Positions 45,524-58,070 of a DNA stretch of 64,000 bases are shown in pieces. Positions within the stretch are counted from its first letter, which is position 1; each line of letters opens with the position of its first letter. The notes under the pieces are model-generated. The model was not told the origin of the DNA. It ran no database searches and saw only the letters and a program-made list of their open reading frames with translations. The position numbers and the translations under genes were made by a program. Location of the stretch: NCBI GenBank assembly GCA_018894105.1, contig CM032117.1, positions 29,740,501 through 29,804,500 on the forward strand, written 5' to 3'. Origin of the DNA: Jacaranda mimosifolia (Eukaryota > Streptophyta > Magnoliopsida > Lamiales > Bignoniaceae).

Positions 45524-48414
45524 GTTGCGGCTACTTTCCAATGCGTTATCAAGTTAAACTTGGGGAATGCTTATATTGTACTTGATCCAATTTATTATGT
45601 ACCCCATCTTGTTAAGAACATTATTTCAATTCCCATTCTTGATAATGAAGGATTTGATTTTTCTATATCGAATGGGGTGTTGAAAGCATTAAAGAATGGT
45701 TCTTCAATTGCACAAGGCACATTAACAAACGGATTCTACATACTTGATTCTCAACCTTCACTAATGCACATTCAATCAAGTAAAAGAAAGTTAGATAACC
45801 AAGAATATGCCATTTTATGGAATGCAAGACTTGGACATACTTCTAAAAATAGGATGAATAAGTGAGAAGCTCTCAAAGCACTAAATGTTAGTGGCATTGA
45901 GGATCTTTCTACTTGTGAATCTTGTTTAAAGGGAAAAATGACTAAGGCTCTTTTTATGGGACAAACGACCACTCTACAAGTCTTTTGGATTTGATCCATA
46001 TGGACGTTTGTAGACCACTAAGAGTTAGTGGGAGAGGAGGCTATTCCTACTTCATCACCTTCATCGATGATTATAGTCAGTTCGGTCACGTGTTTCTTAT
46101 AAATAACAAATCCAAAGCCTTTGAAAAGTTCAAAGAGAAATAAGAATGAAGTGGAAAAGCAATTGGGGCTAAGTATTAAAGCTCTTCGATCGGATCAAGG
46201 GGGAGAATACTTGAGCACCAAATTCTTAGATTATCTAAAAGAGACTGGGATTCTCTCTCAATGGACTTCCCCCGGCACATCCCAACACAATGGAGTAGCC
46301 AAGAGGAGAAACCATACCTTGTTAGACATAGTACATTCCATGATGAGCTTTTTCGACGTGCCCATATCCTTTTAGGGATGCCTTAGTCACGAAAATGAAG
46401 CTACTAAATATAGTACCTTCAAAGCCAGTGCCCAAAACACCATATGAGATATAGCACAGCAAAGCACTCTCTTACAATTATCTTAGAGTTTGGGGGTCTC
46501 CCGCATATGTGAGACGATAGCGGGAGACAAGTTAGATAGTAGATCCACATTGTAGAAGTTTGTGGGATACCCAAAAGAGTCTTTGGGTTATTGTTTCTAT
46601 GATCCCTCAAAACAAAAAGGTGTTTATTTCAAACAACGCCCACTTTTTGGAAAAGAAATTTCCATTAAATAAAAAAGGCATTGTTGTTGAAATTGATGAA
46701 GTTCAAGATGATCATGAAATTCCATAAGCGATGGAAACAAATGAGCAACAAGAGCCTCACACACAACCTGTAAGAAGGTCGGGCCGAATGAAGAAACAAC
46801 CTAGAAGGTTCAAATTCCTTCATGAGACGGACCAATCAGATAGTGATTCGAAGACCTATAAGGAAGCTATGTCGGACATAGATTCGGGATGTTGTCTTGA
46901 AGCCATGAGATATGAAATGGACTCCATGTACTCAAACAAAGTATGAACTTTTGTAGATCCACAAAGGGAATAGTTCCCATTGGTTGCAAGTGGATCTATA
47001 AGAGAAAGCTTGGAGTAGGGAGAAGTAGTGACTTTTAAGGCGTGACTAGTGGCAAAAGGTTACACTCAAAGACCCGATATCAATTTCGAGGAAATCTTTT
47101 CACCGGTCGCTATGCCTAAGTACATTTGGATTCTACTTGCCATAGCTGCATATTATGACTACGAGACATAGCAAATGGATGTGAAAACCACTTTCCTCAA
47201 TGGAGACATTGAAGAAGCAATCTATATGGAGCAACCATGAGGTTTTACATCCAAGGGGAGTGAGCAAAAGGTTTGCAAACTCAATAAATTCATTTATAGA
47301 CTCAAACAAGCATCCCGAAGTTGGAACATACGTTTTGACAAAATAGTTATATCGTTTAGCTTTGTCAAAAATATGTATGAATCATGTGTGTATAAGAAGA
47401 CTAGTGGGATTAGTGTACAATTTATTGTGCTTTATGTCGATGACATCCTTCTCATTGGGAGTAAGGGAGGAATGCTAGAGTGTACTAAAGTGTGGTTATC
47501 TACACAATTCTCCATAAAGCATTTGGGAGAAGCATCCTACATATTGAGAATACGTATCTATAGAGATAGATCTAAGAGGATGCTGGGGCTATCTCAAACC
47601 CCGTACATTGACAAAATACTAAAGAGGTTTAGTATGAAATAATCCAAGAACGGATTCATTCCTATGGGGCATGGTATTCATTTTTCCAAATCTATGACCC
47701 CTAAGACTGAAAATAAGAGATAACAAATATCCCACATACCTTATGCCTCTACTACTGGGTTGGCATAATGTATCCAGTTCAATGTACAAGATCGGATGTG
47801 GCACACTCGCTAAGTGTTCTGAGTAAGTTCCAATCTAATCCCAGTAAGAGTCACTGGATAACTGTTAAAGCAATCCTTATGTATTTGAGAATGACTAAGG
47901 ACTTGTTTTTGGTATATGACAATGGAGAATTGAAATTAGAGGGTTTTTGGATTCAAGTTTCCAATCTAATATAGATGACCTAAAATCCACTTATGGATTT
48001 ATATTTTTCCTCAATGGCGGTGCGGTGAGTTGGAAGAGTTCCAAACAAGATACCACGATCGATTCTACCATAGAAGCAGAATATATTATAGCTTCAAAAG
48101 CTGCAAATGAAGGTGTTTGGATGAAAAACTCCATTCAAGAGTTGAATGTAGTGCCTAGCATTGCTGATCTAGTAGTTGTCTATTATGACAACAATGGGGC
48201 AGTGGCACAAGCTAAAGAGCTGAAGTCTCATCAGAAATCCAAACACATTTTGAGTCGATATCATTTGATCTAGGAGATCATTGATAGAGGCAACATCCAA
48301 GTGGAGAGAGTTGCCCCGAAAGAGAATATAGCAGATCCACTAACTAAACCCCTAACGCAAAAGGTCTTTGAAGGACACCTTGAGAAGATGGGTCTCAAGG
48401 CCATGGGGCATTAG
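45524..48414 (+). pseudogene. Copia pol: integrase, RT, RNase H (multiply broken)
   Basis: In order: pre-integrase zinc region (WNARLGHTSKNRMNK at 45815-45862, then a stop; LSTCESCLKGKMTKA), integrase (GGYSYFITFIDDYS; LRSDQGGEYLSTKF; QHNGVAKRRN at about 46290), linker, RT (YTQRPDINFEE at about 47065, QMDVKTTFLNGDIEE at about 47175, LYVDDILLIGS at 47430-47460) and RNase H (ESSKQDTT/TEAEYI-type block at 48030-48090, then SHQKSKHILSRYH). The integrase catalytic Glu, normally in the A-E-R-R-N context, is Lys here. In-frame stops at 45521 and 45863, and several later stops and shifts, prevent translation. The PPT at 48421-48434 precedes the 3' LTR. Confidence 0.9.
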
Positions 48415-48420
48415 CTTTAG

Positions 48421-48434
48421 GGCAAGTATGAGAT
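48421..48434 (+). promoter_or_regulatory. Polypurine tract (plus-strand primer)
   Basis: GGCAAGTATGAGAT sits immediately before the 3' LTR. The homologous AAAAAGTGGGAGAT at 28113-28126 is the less mutated version. Its role is priming second-strand DNA synthesis in retroelements. Confidence 0.75.
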
Positions 48435-50667
48435 TGTTGGAATAGTACCCAGCAAGCTAATAGGATTGGCCTTGTAAAGCTATTTCCTTGTAAAACAACC
48501 TTGACTGAATGATATTCTCTACATGGCCATCTTCATCTTATGTACTTTATTTCTTCACTTGCATTTAGATGAAGCCCTTAGATCACTCATGACTATAGGA
48601 CTTGGTTCGGTGACCATGGAATAAGTTTTACACGATCGTGATCTGAAATCTTCCAAGTCATAGGATCTTATAAGACAGGACATCTAAGATCCAGATAGAC
48701 TTGCACTAACGATGCATAAATTTAAGATGTGGATATTGCTCCATTTCATGAGCAACCGTATGAGATATTGGTGCATGTCAGTGGGTGCTTGTTAGAGAAC
48801 AAGGCATTGAAGGCCCGCCAAAGAATCCACTAGATAGCCGTAGTGGCAAGTCGATATTGGCAAGCTTTCCAGCTTACGCTAGTGCATATCATTAGTCCTT
48901 TGGCTTGAGGATCCATGGTAACCTTGTGTCAGGTCCTCATGCTTTGACTCTTCCTTGACCACTTAGTGGGTCTTTCGGGTTGAGGTTGGGTATGAGCTAC
49001 TTGGCATGGAGGTTTGTAAGATCCAAGATGGAATCTAACTCCTCACTTTTGTGAAGGGCGAGTGCATCTCCTATGCATTCTATAATGATCGATTCCAAAA
49101 AATCCTTATGCAAGGTGGTGTGACAATTTGAAAATGCAGTTTTCTAAAGATGAGGTCACATAAGGGAATCAAACATTGGGAATAGAGACATAGTATCAAG
49201 GCTATTAGGGAGCCGACAAATATCTTGCCCTAGGCCTCTTTCGGGAGATAGAAGACGGAAGGACCGTATTTGCATGGTACACTGGAGCTATAATAGTTCT
49301 CCAAAAGCATTCATTTCGGCTAATCAGTTGGGCTCCATGGGCTCGAGGTTGGATATTGACCATGAAGATTGCGTACTCCACAATTAATGAGATTAATTAA
49401 ATTGAGTCGATAAGTTTAAAAGTTGTTTTAAACTAAAATAAATATATGATATTCAAAAGTCAAAAGGAGTTGTGAGCCCATATCCAATGAATGGTAAAAC
49501 TTATTGGGTCACACACAAAAGCCAATTAACCTCCTGGTTATTGGAGCAATTTTCTAAGAGTTAGAGAATCACTCTAAGGTGACTGATTTTGAGGTTCCAA
49601 TTTGAAGGTCAAATTTTAGCTTGATTAATTTAAGTGTTAAATTAATAAACTAATTTAAGGAGTTAAGTTAGACCAATAATTAAGGGGTTAATTATTTGGT
49701 GCCAAGTGACCATCAATTGGTCTAGTTAATTTAAGGAGGTAGTTAACAAAATTAAACTTAAGAGTTAAGCTTGTTTGACTTAAGAGTTAAGTTAAATGTT
49801 AATTAATGAAATTAAAGTATTTAATTTAATCAATGAGAAGAAAACATTTTAAGGGGAAAATTCAAATGAAAGGTTCATTTGAATTAAGCATCTTAATTAA
49901 CTTGAAATTAGATTTTAATTGTAATTAAAATGCACATGAAATTCAAATGAGATTTGAATTCAAATTTACCACGTTGGCAACTCCACTTGGCTGCCCCCTT
50001 ATGGAAGGTGTGATGCCACCTTGCATCAAACCATCCAACATCTATATATAGATATAGATGAGAGAGGATTCGGCCACATGACAAAAGGTGTGAAGAATTA
50101 GATTCTTTGCAGTTCTCTCCAAAACCTCTTTCAAGTATTGCATCATGTATTGAAGCTTTGCTTAGTTTTTCTTCTTCTACCTCAAAATTTGGCCTTCATC
50201 ACTGTAATTATACTTGATTTCTCCAGCTAAAAATGAGTGAAATTTGGAGGATTGACTAGTGTGTGGATCATATCAATAGAGGCAAAGCATTTGATTTGCT
50301 AGCTTTAGAGATCCACTGAAACAGAGCAGTCACTTGCCGAATTTTTTCCAAGTGATCTAGATCACATTTTGCTCTAAATTTTTTACAGCACTTTCCTCAA
50401 GGAGTTGAGAGGTTCCAAATTTGCTTTGTGATTTTTAGAGCATTTTATCTAAGGCAAAATTCGTTGTTTATCCGTTGTGCCAGAGTCTGCCAGATTCTGG
50501 ATTAGTGAAGTGTTCACCATCACAACCTTGCAAATTTGCTTTTTGAGGTAGTTCTCCTACTAAATCTAAATCCCTAGCTTGATTAGATCCTTGGTAGGCT
50601 ATAACCACTAGTTATTTTTGAGCTTTTGAAGTTTGATAAGTAGATCCTAATGGCTTACTAACCTTCA
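48435..50667 (+). repeat. 3' LTR of the complete element
   Basis: This 2233-bp LTR runs from TGTTGGAATAGTACCC to GGCTTACTAACCTTCA. The TATA palindrome at 50038-50059 has arms CATCTATAT and ATATAGATG around ATAG. The hairpin chain is at 49380-49840. It is followed by TSD TTCGG. Confidence 0.92.
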
Positions 50668-51096
50668 TTCGGCTATCTAGTAGATTCTCTGGATGGGCCT
50701 TTAGTACCATGTTTCATTACAAGCACCCACTAACATGCACACATATCTCATATGGTATTGCTCATGAAATGAAGCAACATCCAACTGCTTAGATTTATGC
50801 ATCATTAGTGTAAGTATATCCAGATCTTAGATGCTCTGTCTCATAAGATCCTACGACTTAGAACATTTAAGATCACAACCATGTAAGACTTGTTTCATGA
50901 TCACCACCCCATGCGTGACCAAGTCCCCTAGTATTGTGTGATCTAAGGGCTTCAACCAAATGCCAGCGAAGTATATATATATATATAACCATAAGATGAA
51001 GATGGCCATCTATGGAGTATCATTCAATCAAGATTGTATCACAAGTGAAATAGTTTACATGCCAATCTAATTGGCTTGCGTGGCACTATTTCAATA

Positions 51097-51582
51097 TTTT
51101 TGTGCACCAAAAAATTTAGGACACCTCCTAAGCACTAAATCATGCATTACAGATGAATTTTCATATCCAAAACACCTTTTAAAGATGGAAATTCAGGTGC
51201 TCAAACATGCTTAAAAAATCAAGTTCATATGAGAATCACCATTCTGCAAAAATCTCCAATAATATCCAATCCAATTGGATCCAAAAATGACCAAAACACC
51301 TTAAGGCCAAGTTTAACATGCTTTACCAACATATAGCATCATCCAACACTAAATCAAAATTTAACATTAGCAACTATGAATGAAAACATACTAATATATG
51401 ATTAACTCTTTAAACACATATTAGCATAATTTCAATTCATCAACAAAGGAGCCACATGCATCATCTCTCAAACACTCCAATCCATAAATTGGATCGAGTA
51501 TTTAGAGATTTAGATTAATCCATCACATGAATCAATCAATCAAAAATGCAAATTAAGGCATGAAATAGGCTCTGATACTACT
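51097..51582 (-). mobile_element. Copia leader fragment with PBS (minus)
   Basis: This is the PBS-proximal reversed leader (TTTTGTGCACCAAAAAATTT and on), ending in the PBS complement GGCTCTGATACTACT (51568-51582). It belongs to the LTR at 51583. Its left continuation seems to be 33466-34362. Confidence 0.78.
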
Positions 51583-53842
51583 TTATGTCAAATTTAGCAC
51601 AATGATCCATTAAATAAAGCACAAAAATAACTAAATTAACTTGACTACACTCAAAACCAAGAATCTAATCATGCTTGAAATTCAGATTTGGATGAAGGAT
51701 TACCTTGACTGCTCAAAAATCCAAAGTAGAGTGGAAGAACACTTAAACTTTTCAAAGTTGTCTTCCTGTGGCGCAGCGGCAACTCGGCAACAACTGCATT
51801 ATCAAAACACCTCCAAATTTGCTAAAATTTGACACAACCTCCTCAACACCGTAGGGAAGGTCCAGTAAAAATGTAGCAAAAATTGAATTCGGCAAGGTCT
51901 GGAAACACGCCACCAAAGTTTCTGCCCTTGCAGTAGATCTCCAAAAGCTAAGCTACCCAATTGTCTAGCCTCTAATGTGAAGATCCACACACCATAGGCA
52001 AATTCAAACCACTCCTAGGTCAGTTGGAAAACCAAGGAGAGAAGAAAGAGACGAAGGTCAATTTTAGAAGGTAGGATGAAAAAGAAGTGCGAGATTTTAA
52101 CACATAAGCTAAATCACACAAAATTAGAGGAGAAAATGGAATCTAACAATTAGATCACACAAGCTTTAATGGTCAACCACTTCTTTCCTATTTATAGGGA
52201 GGGAGGTGTCATGCAAGTTGGCATCACACCTCCCAGAGCTTGGTGCTAACTTGCAATGCAGGTTGCATGTAAAATTTTAACTTTACTTACATTTGAATTT
52301 CATTTGGAATCTTCATTTCATCTCATGAAATGTCATCCAAATAAAATGTAATGCACTCCAAATGGACTCTTTAATTTGAATTTTTCCTCCAAAATTAATT
52401 CTTCATTTTAATTAAATTAACCCCTTAATTTAATTAATTGGTCTTGACTTAACTCTTTAAGTCAATTAGCTTAACTCTTAAGTTGGAAGATGTCAGCCTA
52501 ACACCTTAAGTTAACTTGACAAATAGATAGTAATGTAGCACCAATTAAATTAACTCCTTAATTTAATTGGTCTAATTTAACTCTTTAAATTATTTAGATC
52601 AATTTAACAATTAAATTGATCAAGCCAAAATGAAAAAAAAATAGCCAACCATTTTACCTCCATAAAATCGGTCAAGTGGAATTATTCTAACTCTTAGAAA
52701 ACTCCCTTCATCAAATTGGATTTCCTATTAGCTTTTGTATGTAACCCATTAGGTTCTACCATTCATTGGATATGTTTTCACAACTCTTGTGATATTTAGA
52801 ATATCGAAATATTGACATCAGTTTAAACTTCTTTAAACTAATAACTCAATTCAATTAATCTCTATTAATTGAAGAGTACCCAATCTCTATGGTCGATGTC
52901 CAACCTCAGGCCCATGGAGCTCAACAAATTGGCCAAAATGAATATGCTTTTGGATAACCATTCTAGCTCCACGCTTACCATGCAAATACGGTCCTTCCGT
53001 CTCTTATCTCCCGAAATAGTCCTAAAGCAAGATATTTACCGGTTCCCTAATAGCCTCGATAGCTATGTTTCTATTCACAATATTCGATTCCCCTTTATGA
53101 CCTCATTTTGAAAAACTCCTTTTTCAAATTTTCATAGTACCTTACGTAAGGATTTTGTGGAATCGATCATTATAGAATATATAGGAGATGCATTTGCCCT
53201 TCACAAAGACGAAGAGATGAATCCCATCTTAGATCTCTCAAACCTCTATATCTAAGTAACTTATACCCAAGCTCAACCCAAATGACCTACAAAGTGGTCA
53301 ATGAAGAATCAAAGCATGAGGACCTAAACATAAGGTTACCATGGATCCTCAGGTTAAAGGACTAATTATATGCACTAGCGTAAGCTGGAGAACTTGCCAC
53401 TACGGCTATTTAGTTGTTTCTCTAGGCGGGCTTCAATGAACTTGTTTTCTAATAAGCATCCACTAATATGCACCCATATCTAACATGGATTGCTCATCAA
53501 AATGGAGCAATATCCAACCCTTTGGATTTTTACATTGTTAGTGCAAGTTTATCTGAATCTTAGATGCCCTGTCTTATAAGATTCTATAACTTGGAATATT
53601 TTAAAATCACGATCGTGTAAGACTTGTTTCATGATCACCATCCAGCGTGTGACCAAGTCTTCCTATAGTCTTGTGTGATCTAAGGGCTTCAACCAAATGC
53701 TAGTGAAGTAAAATAAACATAAGATAAAGATGGCCATTTATAACGAATATCATTCAATCAAGATTGTATGAGGGTACTATTCCAACACTACATGAAATAG
53801 TTTACATGCTAATCTAATTAGCTATAGGGTACTATTCCAACA
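51583..53842 (-). mobile_element. Copia 5' LTR (minus) with templated insertion
   Basis: This LTR of about 2260 bp starts TTATGTCAAATT and ends GTACTATTCCAACA. Near its end (53769-53791) it holds a second copy of GGGTACTATTCCAACACTAC, the LTR terminus plus flanking CTAC. It landed in another minus LTR at CTACG. Confidence 0.85.
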
Positions 53843-54354
53843 CTACGGATAGGTGAAGAGTCAAAGTATGAGGGCCTAAACACAAGATTACCATGGATCC
53901 TTAGGTTAGAGGACTAATTATATACATTAGCGTAAGCTAGAGAACTTGCCTCTGCTGACTTGCCACTCCGGCTATCTAGTGGATTCTTTAGGTGGGTCTT
54001 CAGAGAACTTGTTCTCTAACAGGTACCTACTAACATGTATCCATATCTAACATAGATTGCTCATGAAATAAAGCAATATCCAACTACTTAGATGCCCCCA
54101 TCTCATAAGATTCTATGAGTTAGAATATTTAAAATCATGATTATGGAGACATATTTCATGAGCACCACCCAGTATGCAACCAAGTCCCATAGTCATAGTG
54201 TGATTTAGAGGCTTCAACCAAATTCCAGTAAAGTAAAATTAATTAATCATAAGATGAAGATGGTCATTTTATATTGATATCATTCAATCAAAATTGTATC
54301 ACAAGTGCAATAGTTTACATGCCAATCTAATTAACTAGGAGCACTATTCCAATA
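53843..54354 (-). mobile_element. Copia LTR fragment (minus)
   Basis: This is the end-proximal part of an LTR, from CTACGGATAGGTGAAGAG to GCACTATTCCAATA. Its remaining part is missing. It is the presumed host of the element at 51583 and itself abuts forward leader DNA at 54355. Confidence 0.75.
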
Positions 54355-54639
54355 ACTACCTTAGCGCAAGATGTACTTTAATTTAAATTTGTTGTGTGAC
54401 ATTGTCTCACGAATTGTGGAATGATCATAGTTGAATTTATAATTAAAGACCGATTGGTAGGTCTGACTTAACACTTAGTAGTATAGATATCACACGAGTC
54501 GTGGGTCTATACAAAAAGTGAGGCAAAACACATCAAGAATTGCATATAGATGCTACTGGTAATAGTTACCTACCTTAGGATCATCAGTGGATGTTTCTTG
54601 AGTCGTGGGTCCACAAGTGATGCCTTTGGACCTTGATTC
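54355..54639 (+). mobile_element. Copia leader fragment (plus)
   Basis: This is forward leader with the motif TGTCTCACGAATTGTGG (54403-54419), ACACGAGTCGTGGG (54492-54505) and TGTTTCTTGAGTCGTGGG (54592-54609). It continues after the solo LTR at 61176, leading into gag. Confidence 0.8.
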
Positions 54640-55218
54640 TGTTATAATAGTACCCTACAAGCCAATTAGATTATCATTGTAAACTATTTCACTTGTGATA
54701 TAATCTTGATTGAATGATATTCATTATATGGCCATCTTCATCTTATGCTCATTAATACTTCATTGGCATTTGGTTAAAGCCCTTAGATTATATAAGACTG
54801 TCGGACTTAGTCATGCACTAGGTGGTGATCATGGAATAAGTCTTACACGGTCATGATCTTAAATCTTCCAAGTCATAGGATCTTCAGAGATAGGACATCT
54901 AAGATTCGGATAGACTTGCACTGACGATGCATAGATCTAAGGAATTGGATATTGCTCCATTCCATGGGCAATTCCATATGAGATATGGATGCATGTTAGT
55001 GGGTGCTTGTTAAGGAACAAGGTACTGAAGGCCCACCCGAAGAATCCATTAGATAACTGAGGTGATAAGTCGGTAGTGGCAAGTTCTCCTACTTACACTA
55101 CTGCATATAATTAGTCATCTGACTTAAGGATCCATGGTAACCTTGTGTTTAGGTCCTCATATTTTGACTCCTTATTGGCTACTTAGCTGGTCATTCGGGT
55201 GGTCATTGGGCATGAGCT

Positions 55219-57307
55219 TGTACCGCCACAAAACTAGAGCTTCTACCCCTTGATTGAGACATTACGAAAATGATATTATTTCACAAGATTTATAAATAAA
55301 CATCTTTATTGATCAACTTTTTTTCATAATAAAAGCTTCAATGTGTACAAGGGAGTAAACAAAATAAACTTAAGCTAGCAAAAAAAATAAACACAACTCT
55401 TTTCTATCTTTCTTCTCCTGCAAAATAATATTTTGGGGATAAAACATAAGTTCATAGAACTTAGTAAAATTTATAACTGAAGAGGGAGGAACGAAGCAAT
55501 CATAGAATTAATAAGGAGAAAGAGATAAATTATGAATTATGGTTGAACTAGTTGATCCATTGTCCTTATATCTTCAACATTAATTCATACTTATGCCTCC
55601 CTAATGCCCACCTTGAGAGGGAAACAATGGCGATATGGTCGACCGCATGTCGCAGATTGGTCTGTTGGGATGCCTAACTTCTAGACAACCGCAAGACCAA
55701 CCAAGAATGGGAATAATTTGACACAAGATTACTGTCGGCCCGATGCTGCCCCATTCTCATACCGAATAATTTTAGGGCCCAACATTCATGAATAATTGCA
55801 ATCAATGCCGTCGTTAAACATTTCATTACTTTTGATAAACGTGCCAATGTTCATCAAGAATGATAGAATGAATTCAACAATATGGTTTCAAAGCCATACG
55901 ACATGTGGAACAAGGAGCAAGGAATAGAACAAGGAATATGAATGAAATAAAGATTTTGGGTTAAAGTTGAAAAGTATAAGTTTTTTTTTTTTTTTTCTAA
56001 ATTTTAGAGAAATTTTGGGGTAAAATTTAAAATTTGGTACATTTTGAAAATAGTTTTAAAATCCAGAAGTAGAATAGCAAATAACATGATTCAAGAACCA
56101 AAAATAACTCTCAAGAATCAAGGAATATAGTAAGAACGATAGTAAGAAAAGTTATAAACTTTACCTAAATTTCCAAACTTTTATCGATAATTTTGGCTCG
56201 ATTTCTTTTCTCCTTCCTTCACCAACCCTAGCTAAATTTTCTTGGAGCTTTTATGGTGATTTTATGGGCTAAATATGTTTTGTGTGTTGTATGTGTTGAA
56301 TAAAATTTATGGGTTTGGTTAGCTATTTATGGATTTGATTCAAGGGTATTTTTGTAAAGAAAGTTAGTTTTATGGGGCTAATTTAATATTAATGAGTAGG
56401 TCTTAGGGGCTAAAGTAGCATTTATGAGGTGTCTAAGTAGATTAGTGGCTTGGCCAAGTAAGATTATTTCAAATAGGCCTAAAGAGGATTTTCTTAGATT
56501 TTCCTAATTAGATATTTATGTGGTCTAAATAGAAAAATACCATGTGGTGGGTGAGTTGTAAGCTCATTTATTAAATGTCAAACCCACCAATAGTATTCTT
56601 ATATTTTTAGGGCCATGTGTGAACAATTTTGTAGGAATTTTGTAGAGAATTTCACATAAGATATTATAGAATGAAAAATTAATTTCTTTGTTCTTGATGG
56701 TCTTCATGACCGACTTTTTAAGGAATTTGGAGTAAAATTATTTAATAGTTTTTAAGAAGGAAATTTTTGGTAATATTTTTAGAAAAATTAGAATTTGGAG
56801 GAAATTATACAAATAGGTGTAAAATTCCTAAAATTTGTAAAATAAGAAATTTTGTATTATTCCTTGAATTTTAAAAGGGTATTTAAATAAAGAGATATTT
56901 TAGAAAGTTTACAAAATTTAGAAACTCAAAGAAAATGTTATTATAATTCTTGTAAATAGGTGTAATGATTTCTAGAAATCCTAGAATGGAGTAAATTATA
57001 CAAATAGGTGTAAAATTCCTAAAATTTGTAAAATAAGAAATTTTGTATTATTCCTTGAATTTTAAAAGGGTATTTAAATAAAGAGATATTTTAGAAAGTT
57101 TACAAAATTTAGAAACTCAAAGAAAATGTTATTATAATTCTTGTAAATAGGTGTAATGATTTCTAGAAATCCTAGAATGGAGTAAACTAAGATATTTTTA
57201 TAGAAAAATTATTATAGAGTACCAAAAATTTCGAAAGGAATTCTTTAGTTGTAAAAGTTTTCAGAGTTTACATTCTTTAAAGAGAAGTTTTCTTTCGGGT
57301 CATTACA
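55219..57307. mobile_element. Solo LTR of a different, Ty3-gypsy-like family, TSD GAGCT
   Basis: The element starts TGTACCGCCACAAAAC and ends CGGGTCATTACA, in the style of plant chromovirus LTRs (TGTxxCGCCCC to GGGTxxTACA). It is 2089 bp long and flanked by GAGCT at 55214-55218 and 57308-57312. It shares no sequence with the copia family and has no ORF. The gypsy assignment rests only on the LTR ends and the 5-bp duplication. Confidence 0.8.
56797..57178. repeat. 191-bp tandem duplication inside the gypsy-type LTR
   Basis: Two nearly identical 191-bp units are adjacent, each containing ATTATACAAATAGGTGTAAA and ending CTAGAAATCCTAGAATGGAG. The near identity implies a recent duplication relative to the age of the LTR, or an assembly duplication. 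Confidence 0.92.
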
Positions 57308-58070
57308 GAGCTACTTAGACATAGAGGTTTATGAGATCTAAGATAGAATCCGACTCCTCGTCTTTGTGAAGGGCAAGTGCATCTCCTATGTATTCTATAA
57401 TGATCGATTCCAAGAAATCCTTACGCAAGGTAGTATGAAAATTTGGAAAAGAAGTTTTCTAAAGATGAGGTCATATTGAGGAATCGAACATTAGGAATAG
57501 AGATATAGTATCAAGGCTATTAAAGAGCTGGCAAATATCTTGCCCTAGGCCTCTTTTGGGAGATGGAAGACGGAAGGACCGTATTTGCATGGTACTCATA
57601 GAGCTATAATAGTTCTCCAAAAGCGTTCATTTGGGCCAATTAGTTGGGCTCCATGAGCTTGATATTGGACATCCATCATGGAGATTGGATGCTCTTCAAT
57701 TAATTGAAATTAATTCAGTTAAGTCGATTAGTTTAAAGGAGTTTAAACTAAAATAAATATATATGATATTCAAAAGTCACAAGCATTTGTAAGCCCATGT
57801 TCAATGAATGGTAGAACCTATCGGGTCACGCACAAAAGCCAATTGCATTTCCTAATTGATGGAGGAATTTTTCCAAGTGTTAGAAATTCACTCCTAGTGA
57901 CCGATTTTAAGGGTGATCGAAAATCAAGGTCAACTTTGCCTTGATTAATTTAGTTGTTAAATTGATCAACTAATTTAAATAGTTAAATTAGACCAATAAT
58001 TAAGGAGTTAATTATATGGTGCCATATGACCATCAATTGGTAAACTTAAGTTAAAAAGTTAAGTTAACAA

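Larger units (their letters stand above)
40423..50667 (+). mobile_element. Complete (dead) Ty1-copia element, 10,245 bp, TSD TTCGG
   Basis: The 5' LTR is 40423-42630, the internal region 42631-48434 and the 3' LTR 48435-50667. TTCGG is present at 40418-40422 and again at 50668-50672. Domain order is gag, protease, integrase, RT, RNase H, which is diagnostic of Ty1-copia. The first 190 bases or so of the two LTRs differ at about 20 positions by eye, so the insertion is old. Coding capacity is destroyed by frameshifts and stops. Confidence 0.93.
38612..51096 (-). mobile_element. Copia 5' LTR (minus) split by the complete element
   Basis: The two halves are 38612-40422 and 50673-51096. The gap is exactly the complete plus-strand element plus one TTCGG. 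The joined length is about 2235 bp. It starts TGAAGTCACATG beside a PBS and ends CACTATTTCAATA. The region contains the TATA palindrome at 39222-39234. Confidence 0.88.
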
